From: an uncultured Colwellia sp.
GTDB taxonomy: Bacteria > Pseudomonadota > Gammaproteobacteria > Enterobacterales > Alteromonadaceae
Length of the DNA stretch: 44,207 nucleotides
Assembly: GCA_913062815.1 (NCBI GenBank)
Contig: CAJXWZ010000039.1
Coordinates: 1-44,207, forward strand
Direction of reading: 5' to 3'
The notes beneath the pieces are model-generated. The model was not told where the DNA came from, did no database searches, and saw only the letters and a list, made by a program, of their open reading frames with translations. Positions 8,185-15,971 of the stretch are shown here, piece after piece; the first letter of the stretch is position 1; each line of letters opens with the position of its first letter. Both the position numbers and the translations under genes were made by a program.

Positions 8185-8823
8185 TCACTGATAATCACTA
8201 AGACTTAAGTTTTCTTTTTGACAAACGCGAATAATTGCATCTCGTTTGGCTAGTTTTCGCAGATATTTTGACAAATGAGTAAATGCTAAAGGAGGCTTCT
8301 TAAACTCATCAGCCCAAACGGCCAACATAAATAGAAAATAATCACAGGCACTAATTGAATCAGCAATGAGAAAATCTTTATTTTCAAGTTCCTGATCAAG
8401 TAATTGAAACATCTCGGTTATGCGTTCTTCTTGTGCTGTCTTGATATTTTTACTATTACTGCTTTCTGTTGTGTGTTTTTGTGGATAAAAATATACCATC
8501 AATTCAGCTTGAACTGTATTGGTTAAATACATCAGCCACTGAAAAAACATCGCCCGATTATTATTGCCAATTAAGGGGATTAACTTGGCTGCAGGATTTG
8601 CTTCCGCTAAATGCACACAGATAGCCGGACTTTCAAAAATGGTTAACTCACCATCAATTAAGGTGGGAATTCTACCTGCTGGATTCAGTGCTAAATATTC
8701 TGGCGATTTTTGTGCGTTACTTTTTCTATCAACGCTGATTAATTCGTACGAAACATTGAGTTCTTCAAGAATAAAATGGGGAGCCATACTGGCATTTAAC
8801 GGGTAATAATATAATTGGTACAA
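8185..8823 (-). CDS. Glutathione S-transferase
   Basis: 212-residue cytosolic GST. The N-terminal thioredoxin-fold half begins MYQLYYYPLNASM and contains LNPAGRIPTLIDGELTIFESPAI, with the cis-Pro loop (IPTL) and the glutathione gamma-glutamyl-binding E-S pair. The all-helical C-terminal half follows, with DFLIADSISACDYFLFMLAVW as the N-capping/helix segment. It conjugates or reduces electrophiles with glutathione. It is monocistronic in appearance. Together with YghU (11818-12711) and the GST at 40319-40972 it is one of three GSTs in the window. Confidence 0.9.
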   Translation of the reverse strand: MYQLYYYPLNASMAPHFILEELNVSYELISVDRKSNAQKSPEYLALNPAGRIPTLIDGELTIFESPAICVHLAEANPAAKLIPLIGNNNRAMFFQWLMYLTNTVQAELMVYFYPQKHTTESSNSKNIKTAQEERITEMFQLLDQELENKDFLIADSISACDYFLFMLAVWADEFKKPPLAFTHLSKYLRKLAKRDAIIRVCQKENLSLSDYQ

Positions 8824-8892
8824 AGTACACTCCGAATATCGTTAAGTTTAAAGTCTTTTAAAAGGGTAAATATTTCTCCATTCGTTGATTGT

Positions 8893-9252
8893 TTATAATG
8901 TATCCATACTTTGTAAACTATCACCCTCAACCTTATGAATATTGGTTGTGTAGTAAGCCAAACTGTATTCTATGTTCAATGAAAAATATAAACTTTGATG
9001 TAAATGTGCCTTTATGGCACTTTCTATTTCCGCACTTAACAGCTGTGTAAAGGTTTTATCTCGGTGAGGTTTACTCAATAAAGATATAGTAACGAGGATA
9101 TGAGCGTATTTATATTGAGTACAAGGATACGCTCTTGATTTACACTCACCTGCACTGGGGTCAGTTTGATTAATAATACGTTCAATGGCATCAAAGACTT
9201 TGTTGGTATCAATAGTCAAATTATCAGAGTATTTGATTTCTACATGAGGCAT
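8893..9252 (-). CDS. 5-carboxymethyl-2-hydroxymuconate isomerase-like tautomerase
   Basis: 119-residue member of the CHMI family in the tautomerase superfamily. These enzymes use an N-terminal proline as general base, so the start is fixed at ATG 9252, giving M-P-H-V-E-I-K-Y-S after which Met removal exposes Pro. AAGGAA lies about nine bases before this ATG. An upstream in-frame start (9282) would bury the proline and is rejected. Residues NIHK near the C-terminus match the family's conserved ending. Classical CHMI acts in homoprotocatechuate degradation, but no other gene of that pathway is present here, so the real substrate is open. Confidence 0.8.
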   Translation of the reverse strand: MPHVEIKYSDNLTIDTNKVFDAIERIINQTDPSAGECKSRAYPCTQYKYAHILVTISLLSKPHRDKTFTQLLSAEIESAIKAHLHQSLYFSLNIEYSLAYYTTNIHKVEGDSLQSMDTL

Positions 9253-9340
9253 ACGAATATATTCCTTAAATGTAATGCGCAAGGTTTACTAGTTACTAGT
9301 TTTTACAACGAAATGAATTCGAGCTTTCTTGTAAGCTCGG

Positions 9341-9361
9341 TTATTGGTTATTGGTTATTGG
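9341..9361. repeat. Three tandem copies of the heptamer TTATTGG
   Basis: TTATTGG at 9341-9347, 9348-9354 and 9355-9361, perfect. The stop codon of the cupin gene lies in the third copy. Gain or loss of a unit would shift the repeats beyond the stop and leave the protein nearly unchanged. A 6-bp stem (GAGCTT 9321-9326, AAGCTC 9333-9338) lies beside it. Confidence 0.85.
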
Positions 9362-9708
9362 TTTTTGATCTCAGTCTCAACAATAATTATTTCTGTTTTA
9401 CCTATATTTTTAACATTATGGGTTGTTGAAGGTAAATACAGCGTTTTTCCATCAGCAACATTGAGTATTTTGACTTTTTGTTGCTTGTTTTTAGGGATTA
9501 ATTCTAACATCCCACCTTTAACAAAATATACCACTCTGTTTGGGTGAACATGAGTATGCATACCTGATTCAGCACCGGCTGGATAAGTTAAACGAACGAC
9601 TTCAACAGCAGCGTTATCTAACAATACTTCTCGCTTTCCTTGCTTGTCACTTGCAAAGCTAATCGTGGTAAAAGCAAGTAAAGCCATACCTATAATACTC
9701 AAGTTCAT
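9355..9708 (-). CDS. Exported single-domain cupin
   Basis: 117-residue protein from ATG 9708, which has AGAGG in front; the frame extends upstream to 9759 without a better start. Residues 1-19 form a signal peptide (cleavage near SFA-SD). The rest is a cupin barrel: motif 1 includes GMHTHVHPNRVVYFVKGG with metal-type histidines HTHVHP, and motif 2 is LPSTTHNVKN. Such small periplasmic cupins are usually of unknown substrate. An inverted repeat (9731-9753) occupies its promoter region. Confidence 0.8.
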   Translation of the reverse strand: MNLSIIGMALLAFTTISFASDKQGKREVLLDNAAVEVVRLTYPAGAESGMHTHVHPNRVVYFVKGGMLELIPKNKQQKVKILNVADGKTLYLPSTTHNVKNIGKTEIIIVETEIKNQ

Positions 9709-9730
9709 GTTTGCCTCTTTAAGATTATTT

Positions 9731-9753
9731 GAACTGTGAACACTATACAGTTC
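9731..9753. promoter_or_regulatory. Inverted repeat in the cupin promoter region
   Basis: GAACTGT (9731-9737), 9-base spacer, ACAGTTC (9747-9753); 22 bases upstream of the cupin ATG at 9708. The CTGT-N9-ACAG spacing differs from the LexA box (N8). Candidate operator for an unidentified regulator. Confidence 0.4.
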
Positions 9754-9780
9754 AGTCAATTTGATTTCATCCTAAAGCAT

Positions 9781-10173
9781 CTATAAAACAGCTTGTTCAT
9801 AGAGCTCTAAAGGCAAACCGTCAGGATCACTAAAAAAAGTGAATTTTCTATTGGTGTACTCATCCACCCTTATTGGCTCTACATCGATACCTTGTGATAT
9901 AAGGTAATTCCTTACAGACTTCACACAGTCGACGTTAAAAGCTAAGTGTCTTAAGCCTTGTGCTTCAGGAAAGCTAGGGCGTTTTGGTGCATTTTCAAAA
10001 GAAAATAGTTCAATTTGACCGCCATTGGGTAGTTTTAAGTCAAGTTTGTAGGAAGCACGTTGTGCACGGTAATTCTCAGCGATGACTTCCAATTTCAAAA
10101 TTGTGCTATAAAAATGTTTCGATTTTTTATAATCAGCGCAAATTATGGCTACGTGGTGAATTGAGTTGAGCAT
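9781..10173 (-). CDS. YaeR-like VOC (glyoxalase I fold) protein
   Basis: 130-residue vicinal-oxygen-chelate protein. It matches E. coli YaeR throughout: IHHVAIICADYKKSKHFY, GGQIELFSFENAPKRPS, EAQGLRHLAF and the C-terminal FFSDPDGLPLELYEQ. Candidate metal ligands are H7 or H8, E near IELF, H in LRHLAF and E in LELYE. The family is related to glyoxalase I and fosfomycin-resistance enzymes, but its own substrate is unsettled. Its ATG directly follows the TAA of the P-loop kinase gene, so translation is coupled in a three-gene operon with the alpha/beta hydrolase. Confidence 0.88.
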   Translation of the reverse strand: MLNSIHHVAIICADYKKSKHFYSTILKLEVIAENYRAQRASYKLDLKLPNGGQIELFSFENAPKRPSFPEAQGLRHLAFNVDCVKSVRNYLISQGIDVEPIRVDEYTNRKFTFFSDPDGLPLELYEQAVL

Positions 10174-10767
10174 TTAGAGTTCCTTTTCAGACGCTGCTTT
10201 TATTGGCGTTGGCACTACATTTTTTTGCAGCCAACGTCTAACCTCATTCGCTACATCGACTACTGAGCCTTGACTCTTTATGATTAAGTCACAATTACGC
10301 CGTACTTGAGCAACGGTCTCTGCATAGATCGCTTTAAAGTATTTTTTATAATTAGCTTCATAATTTGAAAAATTCTGTAAAGCGTTTGGGTTACTACTCT
10401 CTTTTACTCTGTGTGACACGCGAGTAAAGCTTTGCTCGAGTGGCAAATCGAGTAATATTACATAATCAACCACTGCTTTCATTAATTCACGTTGCCTGCC
10501 AAATGGCTCTTCAACAAAGATGTAATCAGCGTGAGAATGCGTTGATTTTGCATTGATTATTTCTTTGAATAAATCAGGTGTTTTTATCAAGGAAACATCG
10601 GCGCCTTCAGAAAACCAAAGCTGCATGTCTTTTGGGTAGCTGCCTTCGAGAATGTAATCATCAAAATGAAAGGAAGGGCATTGATATTGTTTAGCTAAAC
10701 AGTTGACCAAGGTGGTTTTTCCACACCCTGATGAACCACTTATTGCTATCACTTTAGGCTTGCTCAT
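10174..10767 (-). CDS. P-loop nucleoside-kinase-like protein
   Basis: 197-residue P-loop NTPase. Walker A is GSSGCGKTT near residue 11, followed by FHFDDYI, the acidic segment that resembles the catalytic/nucleoside-binding part of uridine kinases and nicotinamide riboside kinases, then EEPFGRQRE and a VDYVILLDLP Walker B-like strand, with a LID-like basic segment RVSHRVKE. Probably phosphorylates a nucleoside or other small metabolite. Its start overlaps the stop of the alpha/beta hydrolase gene by one base and its stop abuts the VOC start, so all three form one operon. Confidence 0.75.
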   Translation of the reverse strand: MSKPKVIAISGSSGCGKTTLVNCLAKQYQCPSFHFDDYILEGSYPKDMQLWFSEGADVSLIKTPDLFKEIINAKSTHSHADYIFVEEPFGRQRELMKAVVDYVILLDLPLEQSFTRVSHRVKESSNPNALQNFSNYEANYKKYFKAIYAETVAQVRRNCDLIIKSQGSVVDVANEVRRWLQKNVVPTPIKAASEKEL

Positions 10768-11648
10768 TACTTATTATTATCTAGTCTGCAATTGGCATGC
10801 AAAAACTCAGCGGTTGCCGAAATCAACGCTTGTCTAGATGAATTAAAACTATGATCATCCTTAATTAGTTTATAAGCGATGCGACTGTTTTCAGTACTCT
10901 TTAATGCCTTTAACAATGGCTTTATATGTGATTTCATTGGAATCACTTCACTGTCAGCAGCAATAAGTAAAACAGGACGTCCACTTAAGGTATTCACTCT
11001 GTTAACCAAGTTAAGCGCTTTACTATGCTCTTGTAATTCTTTTTGTGCTTTTTCAGCTGACCAGCCTTCTAGCATGAATAAAGTGTCATTGTATTCTTGC
11101 CAAGGTATTGTTGTTTCAGGATCATCTATTATCCCTACATCACCTACGCCCATATTGGCGCCATCATACGCGACTGCACAATTAGTATTTGGGTTATCTA
11201 GAATACCGGCAATGGCCATGTGTCCGCCCATGCTGTGACCAACAATAGAAATTAAATTTGGTGCAATACGTAACTTGGTCGCGATATCTTTTTTGCTAAG
11301 ATGTTGCAGTACAGCCTGTACGTCGTGCTCTGCATTGAGAAAAGAAAATTCTCCCTCACTGCCCCATGCTCCACGATAATGAAAGAACACGACATTCCAG
11401 CCTTTACTGCGTAATGCCTGTGCTACATCAAGGTTTTTTTCATTGCCAGGATAGCCATGTAATAACAATACGGTTGGATGTGGCCCAATTCCAGCAGCAT
11501 GATAAATAAAGCCGGACATACGTTTACCGTGTGAGTTAAACGTTAACTCTGTTGTCGCCGCTGGAAATGCTTCAATTTGTGACGCTTGAGTGTATAAAGG
11601 CAGGGTTATCAACGTAAGGGATAGCCAAAATCTACTTAAAAAGGACAT
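10767..11648 (-). CDS. Exported alpha/beta hydrolase
   Basis: 293-residue hydrolase with a signal peptide (about residues 1-22). Start at ATG 11648 has AGGA seven bases before it; one codon earlier is a TTG. The oxyanion segment LLLHGYPGNE, the nucleophile elbow GHSMGG (Ser near residue 139) and a C-terminal KDDHSF containing the probable catalytic His mark it as a serine hydrolase of the dipeptidyl-peptidase/prolyl-oligopeptidase-like or acyl esterase type. First gene of the hydrolase, P-loop kinase, VOC operon. Substrate unknown. Confidence 0.85.
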   Translation of the reverse strand: MSFLSRFWLSLTLITLPLYTQASQIEAFPAATTELTFNSHGKRMSGFIYHAAGIGPHPTVLLLHGYPGNEKNLDVAQALRSKGWNVVFFHYRGAWGSEGEFSFLNAEHDVQAVLQHLSKKDIATKLRIAPNLISIVGHSMGGHMAIAGILDNPNTNCAVAYDGANMGVGDVGIIDDPETTIPWQEYNDTLFMLEGWSAEKAQKELQEHSKALNLVNRVNTLSGRPVLLIAADSEVIPMKSHIKPLLKALKSTENSRIAYKLIKDDHSFNSSRQALISATAEFLHANCRLDNNK

Positions 11649-11751
11649 CAAGTTTTCCTGAGTGCTGTGAGGAGATCTATATTGTGTATTGTTTATTCAC
11701 CTTTGTCATTATTTGCTTTAGGCTAAGGTCAGTTGAGTTATCACTTTGAAA

Positions 11752-11785
11752 GTATTGGTTTAATCATTATTTGATTAAACCAATA
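11752..11785. terminator. Perfect 15-bp hairpin between the yghU end and the hydrolase promoter
   Basis: GTATTGGTTTAATCA (11752-11766), loop TTAT, TGATTAAACCAATAC (11771-11785). It lies 33 bases after the yghU stop on the minus strand. On that strand it is followed only by TTTC, so termination may be weak or Rho-assisted. It could equally protect the yghU 3' end. Confidence 0.5.
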
Positions 11786-11817
11786 CCATTATCTTAATTG
11801 AACAGAATAAAAGCAGC

Positions 11818-12711
11818 TTAAGCGCTAGTTGTTGAATTACCTTCAGACTCGACTAACTTATCTTGTGTTTTAAGGTCAAAGTCACTGGCATCATGACGCT
11901 CATGTAATTGACCACTCAATTCACCCCAAGTGCGATTGACCATAACACCACGTTTTACAGCCGCTCTACTACCCACCTCTTCTGTCCAACGAACTAAGTT
12001 TTTATAAGTGTGTGTTTGCAGAAATTCTGCAGCTTCATAAACTCTGTTTTTTACCAGCGCGCCATACCATGGCCAAATTGCGATATCAGCAATGGTATAT
12101 TGATCACCGCACATGTATTTATTATTGGCTAAATGTTTATCTAATACATCAAGTTGGCGCTTAACTTCCATGGTGAAACGTTCAATAGGGTATTCGAATT
12201 TCTCAGGCGCATAAGCGTAAAAATGACCAAATCCACCACCTAAATAGGGGGCACTACCCATTTGCCAAAACAGCCAAGACATACATTGGGATTTAAGTTG
12301 AGTTTCTTTGGGCAATAAGGCATCAAATTTTTCTGCTAAATAGAGAAGAATAGCGCCAGACTCAAAAATAGGCAGTGGACTGTCACTGCTTTGATCTACT
12401 AGTGCAGGAATTTTCGAGTTTGGGTTTACCTCAACAAACCCAGAGCTAAATTGCTCACCTTCCATTATATTTATCAAATGAGCATCGTACTCGGCTTCGG
12501 TAATATCTAACGCCAATAATTCTTCTAATAAAATGGTTACTTTGACGCCATTAGGCGTGGCCAATGAATAAAGTTGAATGGGATGTTTACCTACAGGCAA
12601 ATCATCTTGATGCGTAGCGCCAGCTATAGGTCGGTTAATGTTGGCAAATTTGCCCCCGCTTTCTGAATTCCACTGCCAAATTTTTGCGGGTTCGTATGTT
12701 TTTTCAGACAT
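11818..12711 (-). CDS. yghU: YghU-type glutathione transferase (disulfide-bond reductase)
   Basis: 297-residue nu-class GST, recognised by near-continuous agreement with E. coli YghU: YEPAKIWQWNSESGGKFANINRP at the N-terminus, PVGKHPIQLYSLATPNG, QFSSGFVEVNPNSKIPAL, ESGAILLYLAEKF, LGGGFGHFYAYAP and LHERHDASDF near the C-terminus. E. coli YghU binds two glutathiones per active site and has disulfide-bond reductase activity. Full family length with a short polar extension. A Shine-Dalgarno AGGAGC precedes ATG 12711. Monocistronic, ending in the hairpin at 11752-11785. Confidence 0.95.
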   Translation of the reverse strand: MSEKTYEPAKIWQWNSESGGKFANINRPIAGATHQDDLPVGKHPIQLYSLATPNGVKVTILLEELLALDITEAEYDAHLINIMEGEQFSSGFVEVNPNSKIPALVDQSSDSPLPIFESGAILLYLAEKFDALLPKETQLKSQCMSWLFWQMGSAPYLGGGFGHFYAYAPEKFEYPIERFTMEVKRQLDVLDKHLANNKYMCGDQYTIADIAIWPWYGALVKNRVYEAAEFLQTHTYKNLVRWTEEVGSRAAVKRGVMVNRTWGELSGQLHERHDASDFDLKTQDKLVESEGNSTTSA

Positions 12712-12832
12712 CTTAGCTCCTTAATAATTATGCTTGCAGGTAAAGTCAAACTTACCATGTATATCTTTCTAACATCAATAGACCTGAAGAGGGCATAAAA
12801 ACTTCTCTTATAAGGTATTTTATGAGGGGGAG

Positions 12833-13522
12833 TTAAAGAATTTTTGCCATGACTACATCAAATACTATGCCTAAAATGGCCATATAAATCATATAGGCTG
12901 AGATTGTTTTGGCTGCAGTTTTCCACCAATTTTGCTGATAAACCGTTTTAAAAGCGGTAAATATGTACCATGTCAAATAGGAAATAGGCGGAATTTGAAG
13001 CAGCAAAAAGACCGGATGAGACTTTTCTACAGACTCGAGAGGCGCAACAAACATTAACATTAAGTACACTATGCTATGTATGTGCATTGAAAAGACTAGA
13101 TTACCAATATAATAACTGTGCCTAAAAAACAACTGTACAATTAATGCGAAAACAGGGAAAAGCACAAACATTGCTTTGGAATAATAACTCACTACAGAGT
13201 CGGTTAAGGCACTGCTTGGATCGTAAATGTGATATATCTGAGAAAAAACTAGAAAAAATAAAATGCTAATTGCGAGATATAAGCGTAATGGCGGCGTATA
13301 TTTTACCCGTTTACCTTGATTAAATTCTAAGGTTAATTGACCTGGCTTACACAGCATTGTACGCACGGTGAGCCACAGTCTGCCATCAATATCCAATAGC
13401 TCATGCATCATGTCTTTGGCGACGACTGAAAATGGCCGATTAACACTAATAGAGCTTTGACCACATTGTTGGCAAAAGTGTGCGTCTTGAGTGAGTTCTG
13501 TTTGGCAGTTTTTACAATTCAT
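12833..13522 (-). CDS. DUF3667-type membrane protein with zinc ribbon
   Basis: 229 residues from ATG 13522. The N-terminus has a CxxC-x10-CxxC zinc ribbon (C3, C6, C17, C20), then a conserved amphipathic stretch with DIDGRLWLTVRTMLCKPGQLT and GKRVKYTPPLRLYLAIS, then about five transmembrane helices. This layout, ribbon plus the RxLTxxPG-type motif before the helices, is that of DUF3667. The frame is open to 13561 but the ribbon should begin at the N-terminus, which favours 13522. Function unknown; presumed inner membrane. Confidence 0.75.
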   Translation of the reverse strand: MNCKNCQTELTQDAHFCQQCGQSSISVNRPFSVVAKDMMHELLDIDGRLWLTVRTMLCKPGQLTLEFNQGKRVKYTPPLRLYLAISILFFLVFSQIYHIYDPSSALTDSVVSYYSKAMFVLFPVFALIVQLFFRHSYYIGNLVFSMHIHSIVYLMLMFVAPLESVEKSHPVFLLLQIPPISYLTWYIFTAFKTVYQQNWWKTAAKTISAYMIYMAILGIVFDVVMAKIL

Positions 13523-13590
13523 AGTGACATCATAAAGCTTAGCTACAACGTTTGGCAACATGTTCGTTATAGCTATTTTTCTTCTATTTC

Positions 13591-13637
13591 AACGCAGTGA
13601 AAATATGAATCAAAGAAAGGCGCTGTAAACGCAGTGA
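13591..13637. repeat. Two direct 10-bp repeats in the peroxiredoxin promoter region
   Basis: AACGCAGTGA at 13591-13600 and again at 13628-13637, identical, 37 bases apart. They lie upstream of the palindrome at 13657-13674 and may be binding sites of a regulator. Confidence 0.5.
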
Positions 13638-13656
13638 CAAAAGTATTAAGGGTGTT

Positions 13657-13674
13657 AATATCTAATTAGATATT
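13657..13674. promoter_or_regulatory. Perfect 18-bp palindrome before the peroxiredoxin gene
   Basis: AATATCTAATTAGATATT, 9-0-9 perfect dyad, ending 50 bases before ATG 13725. It does not match the OxyR spacing. Candidate operator. Confidence 0.5.
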
Positions 13675-13724
13675 TTCAGGCAGTTTTGCCTTATGTTTAT
13701 GTACATATATCAAGAGGAATTATC

Positions 13725-14201
13725 ATGATAAAAATTGGTGACTCGTTACCCCAACATACCTTTTCTTTACGTCAAGGTGGCGCAATGTCTAATCCCGAAA
13801 CAGCAGAACTGTTTACTAAGAAAAAAGTAGTGCTGTTTGCAGTGCCCGGAGCGTTCACGCCTACTTGCTCACAAGCTCATTTACCCGGATTTGTCGTCGC
13901 AGCAGACCAATTTAAAGCTAAAAATGTCGATAGTATTATTTGTTTGTCAGTTAATGATGCCTTTGTCATGGAAGCCTGGGGAGAACAAGCCAATGCTGAA
14001 AATATAACAATGCTAGCAGATGGCGATGGCAGTTTTTCTGAAAAAATAGGCTTAGCTAAAAATACCGGTGCTTTTGGCGGTGTTCGTGCCACTCGATTTG
14101 CCATGATAGTTGATAATGGTGTGGTTTCTCACTTAGCTATTGAAGAAGCAGGGCAGTTTGAAATCAGTAGCGCAGAAGCTATTTTAGAAGCATTAAAGTA
14201 A
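13725..14201 (+). CDS. Prx5-type peroxiredoxin
   Basis: 158-residue thiol peroxidase that reduces hydrogen peroxide and organic hydroperoxides. The active site is PGAFTPTC with peroxidatic C48 and the conserved P41 and T45; a second cysteine, C73, sits 25 residues on, as in plant PrxII enzymes that use glutaredoxin/glutathione. No fused glutaredoxin domain. Start at ATG 13725 follows AGAGGAA; the open frame extends to 13686 but those codons lie before the ribosome site. Glutathione dependence is inference and fits the GST-rich neighbourhood. Confidence 0.92.
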   Translation: MIKIGDSLPQHTFSLRQGGAMSNPETAELFTKKKVVLFAVPGAFTPTCSQAHLPGFVVAADQFKAKNVDSIICLSVNDAFVMEAWGEQANAENITMLADGDGSFSEKIGLAKNTGAFGGVRATRFAMIVDNGVVSHLAIEEAGQFEISSAEAILEALK

Positions 14202-14256
14202 ACGAAAACCACGCTTGTATTTGGCGCCTTTAGAAATGCTTAAGTCATGTTTTTTG

Positions 14257-14292
14257 GGCCTAATATCGACTCTTTTAAAGAAGTATTAGGCC
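14257..14292. terminator. Hairpin between convergent peroxiredoxin and Lrp genes
   Basis: GGCCTAATA (14257-14265) and TATTAGGCC (14284-14292) with an 18-base loop. It lies between two convergent stop codons (14201 and 14299). There is no T-tract after either arm on the expected side, so efficiency is uncertain. Confidence 0.4.
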
Positions 14293-14298
14293 GCTACA

Positions 14299-14784
14299 TT
14301 ATTTTGATGTGAGAGAGTAGTCTTTAACATCAACACTTAAGCTTACTTTTTTTCTGCCCATTACCACCGATGTTTTAAAACGGCGTACATTGTTGTTATT
14401 GAAAAATAGTCGATGCGTTAACACTTCAAATTCTTTCATATCACGACAGGTGCAAATCAAACAAAAATCTGCTTCTCCTGTAATGTAATAGCACTGTTGT
14501 ACTTGAGCATCAGACATGGCGAGCTTAGAAAAGGCGTCTACCTGATCGGGGCGTTCTCGCTCTAGCTCAACCATAACAATGAAGCTCATGGGTTGACCTA
14601 CCTTTTCTGGATCTAAAATCGCAATGTCTTTCACTATAACTTTGCTATCGCGTAGGTGTTTTAATCTTCTTTGTACTGAGGCAACTGACAAAGAAGCAAT
14701 GTCAGAAAGCGCTTCAAGCCCAATTCTAGCATTGCCTTGCATAGCGCTTAAAATACGTATATCTGCTTGGTCTAAGTTCACCAT
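14299..14784 (-). CDS. Lrp/AsnC-family transcriptional regulator
   Basis: 161-residue feast/famine regulator. N-terminal winged HTH (DIRILSAMQGNARIGLEALS... SVASVQRRLKHLRDSKVI, residues ~6-55) and a C-terminal RAM ligand-binding domain (VMVELERERPDQVDAF, CYYITGEADFCLI). These proteins sense amino acids and bind as octamers. It is divergent from the PLP lyase gene 125 bases away, which is the usual arrangement for a local regulator of amino acid catabolism. Confidence 0.93.
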   Translation of the reverse strand: MVNLDQADIRILSAMQGNARIGLEALSDIASLSVASVQRRLKHLRDSKVIVKDIAILDPEKVGQPMSFIVMVELERERPDQVDAFSKLAMSDAQVQQCYYITGEADFCLICTCRDMKEFEVLTHRLFFNNNNVRRFKTSVVMGRKKVSLSVDVKDYSLTSK

Positions 14785-14909
14785 GAAATAAATTCCCGAA
14801 AAAAGTCATATAACTAATTAATTTTATCATATTTTCAGGTTTATCGATCTATACCTCTTATAAAGATGGCTTAATATTAGTTTTTAAAATCAACGAAAGA
14901 CACATTGAT

Positions 14910-15923
14910 ATGTTTAATTTTGAGAAACCTAAAGCACTACTTGAATCCTGCCCTGTTTATAAAGCCACACCAATGCAGGAGGCTTTTGTTAATAAACAAA
15001 AACTCATTATCAAAGATGAAAGTGAACGTATGGGCTTAGGTTCTTTCAAGGCTTTAGGGGGTTTTTATGCTGTTGCACAACTGATTGCAATGCAAACACG
15101 ACAAACATTTGCACCTAATGAATACTTGTCTCCAACAATGAAAGCAACGGCAAAGTATATGGTTTTTGTCTGCGCAAGTGCAGGAAATCATGGCATATCA
15201 GTTGCTGTTGGCGCTAAGATTTTTGGTGCGCGTTGTCGAATTCATTTGGCTAAAAATGTTCCTGAAGAGTTTGCTATTCGCTTAAGAGCACAAGGTGCGG
15301 AAGTTATACGTTCAGGCAAAACGTACGAAGACAGTGTTTCTATCGCAATGGTCGATGCTAAAAACTTAAATGCTATTCACTTAGCGGATAGTTCTTGGCC
15401 CGGTTATACAGAAATACCTAGATTAGTGATGGAAGGCTATACCGTAATTGCAGAAGAAATGCGCCAAGAGTTTGAAGCGAAAAATACTTGGCCAACACAT
15501 GTATACTTACAAGCAGGCGTTGGCGGGTTAGCTGCTGCTATGTGCTTTATGATCAGACACAATTGGGCAGTTCAACCCAAAATAACTGTTGTTGAGCCAG
15601 AACAAGCGCCATGCTTAAGTGAAAGCGTTAAGCACGGGAAGATATGCACAGTAAATGGTAAAGTTTCTAATATGGGTCGATTAGATTGTAAAACGCCTTC
15701 GCTACTTGCATTTGAAATTCTAAATAACATGGCCGATAGTTTTGTCACCGTTTCGGATCAAGCCGCATTAAATGCGGTATCTATTGCAAAAGACATCAAC
15801 ATTGACACAACGCCTTCAGGCGCTGCAGGTTTAGCTGCATTATTAAATGAGTTAAGCACGATTGATGCTAATAGCTTGCCTTTGGTCATTATTACAGAAG
15901 GAGATATTTCTGCCAATAAATAG
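14910..15923 (+). CDS. Fold-type II PLP-dependent lyase, diaminopropionate ammonia-lyase/threonine dehydratase-like
   Basis: 337-residue PLP enzyme of the tryptophan synthase beta fold. The Schiff-base lysine is K47 in GLGSFKALGG, preceded by KDESERM, which resembles the DpaL (diaminopropionate ammonia-lyase) signature; SAGNHGIS is the PLP-binding asparagine loop, and VGGLAAAM is the phosphate-binding glycine loop. It is about 60 residues shorter than typical DpaL. It probably deaminates a small amino acid such as 2,3-diaminopropionate, serine or threonine. The divergent Lrp regulator (14299-14784) is the likely controller. Confidence 0.8.
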   Translation: MFNFEKPKALLESCPVYKATPMQEAFVNKQKLIIKDESERMGLGSFKALGGFYAVAQLIAMQTRQTFAPNEYLSPTMKATAKYMVFVCASAGNHGISVAVGAKIFGARCRIHLAKNVPEEFAIRLRAQGAEVIRSGKTYEDSVSIAMVDAKNLNAIHLADSSWPGYTEIPRLVMEGYTVIAEEMRQEFEAKNTWPTHVYLQAGVGGLAAAMCFMIRHNWAVQPKITVVEPEQAPCLSESVKHGKICTVNGKVSNMGRLDCKTPSLLAFEILNNMADSFVTVSDQAALNAVSIAKDINIDTTPSGAAGLAALLNELSTIDANSLPLVIITEGDISANK

Positions 15924-15971
15924 AGCAAACCTTGTTATTCAATGTCGTAGGGATAAATTATTTCATGTTTA

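Noticed and set aside
9734..9750. LexA (SOS) box in the cupin promoter
   Set aside because: The spacing is CTGT-N9-ACAG instead of N8, and the cupin is not a DNA-repair gene.
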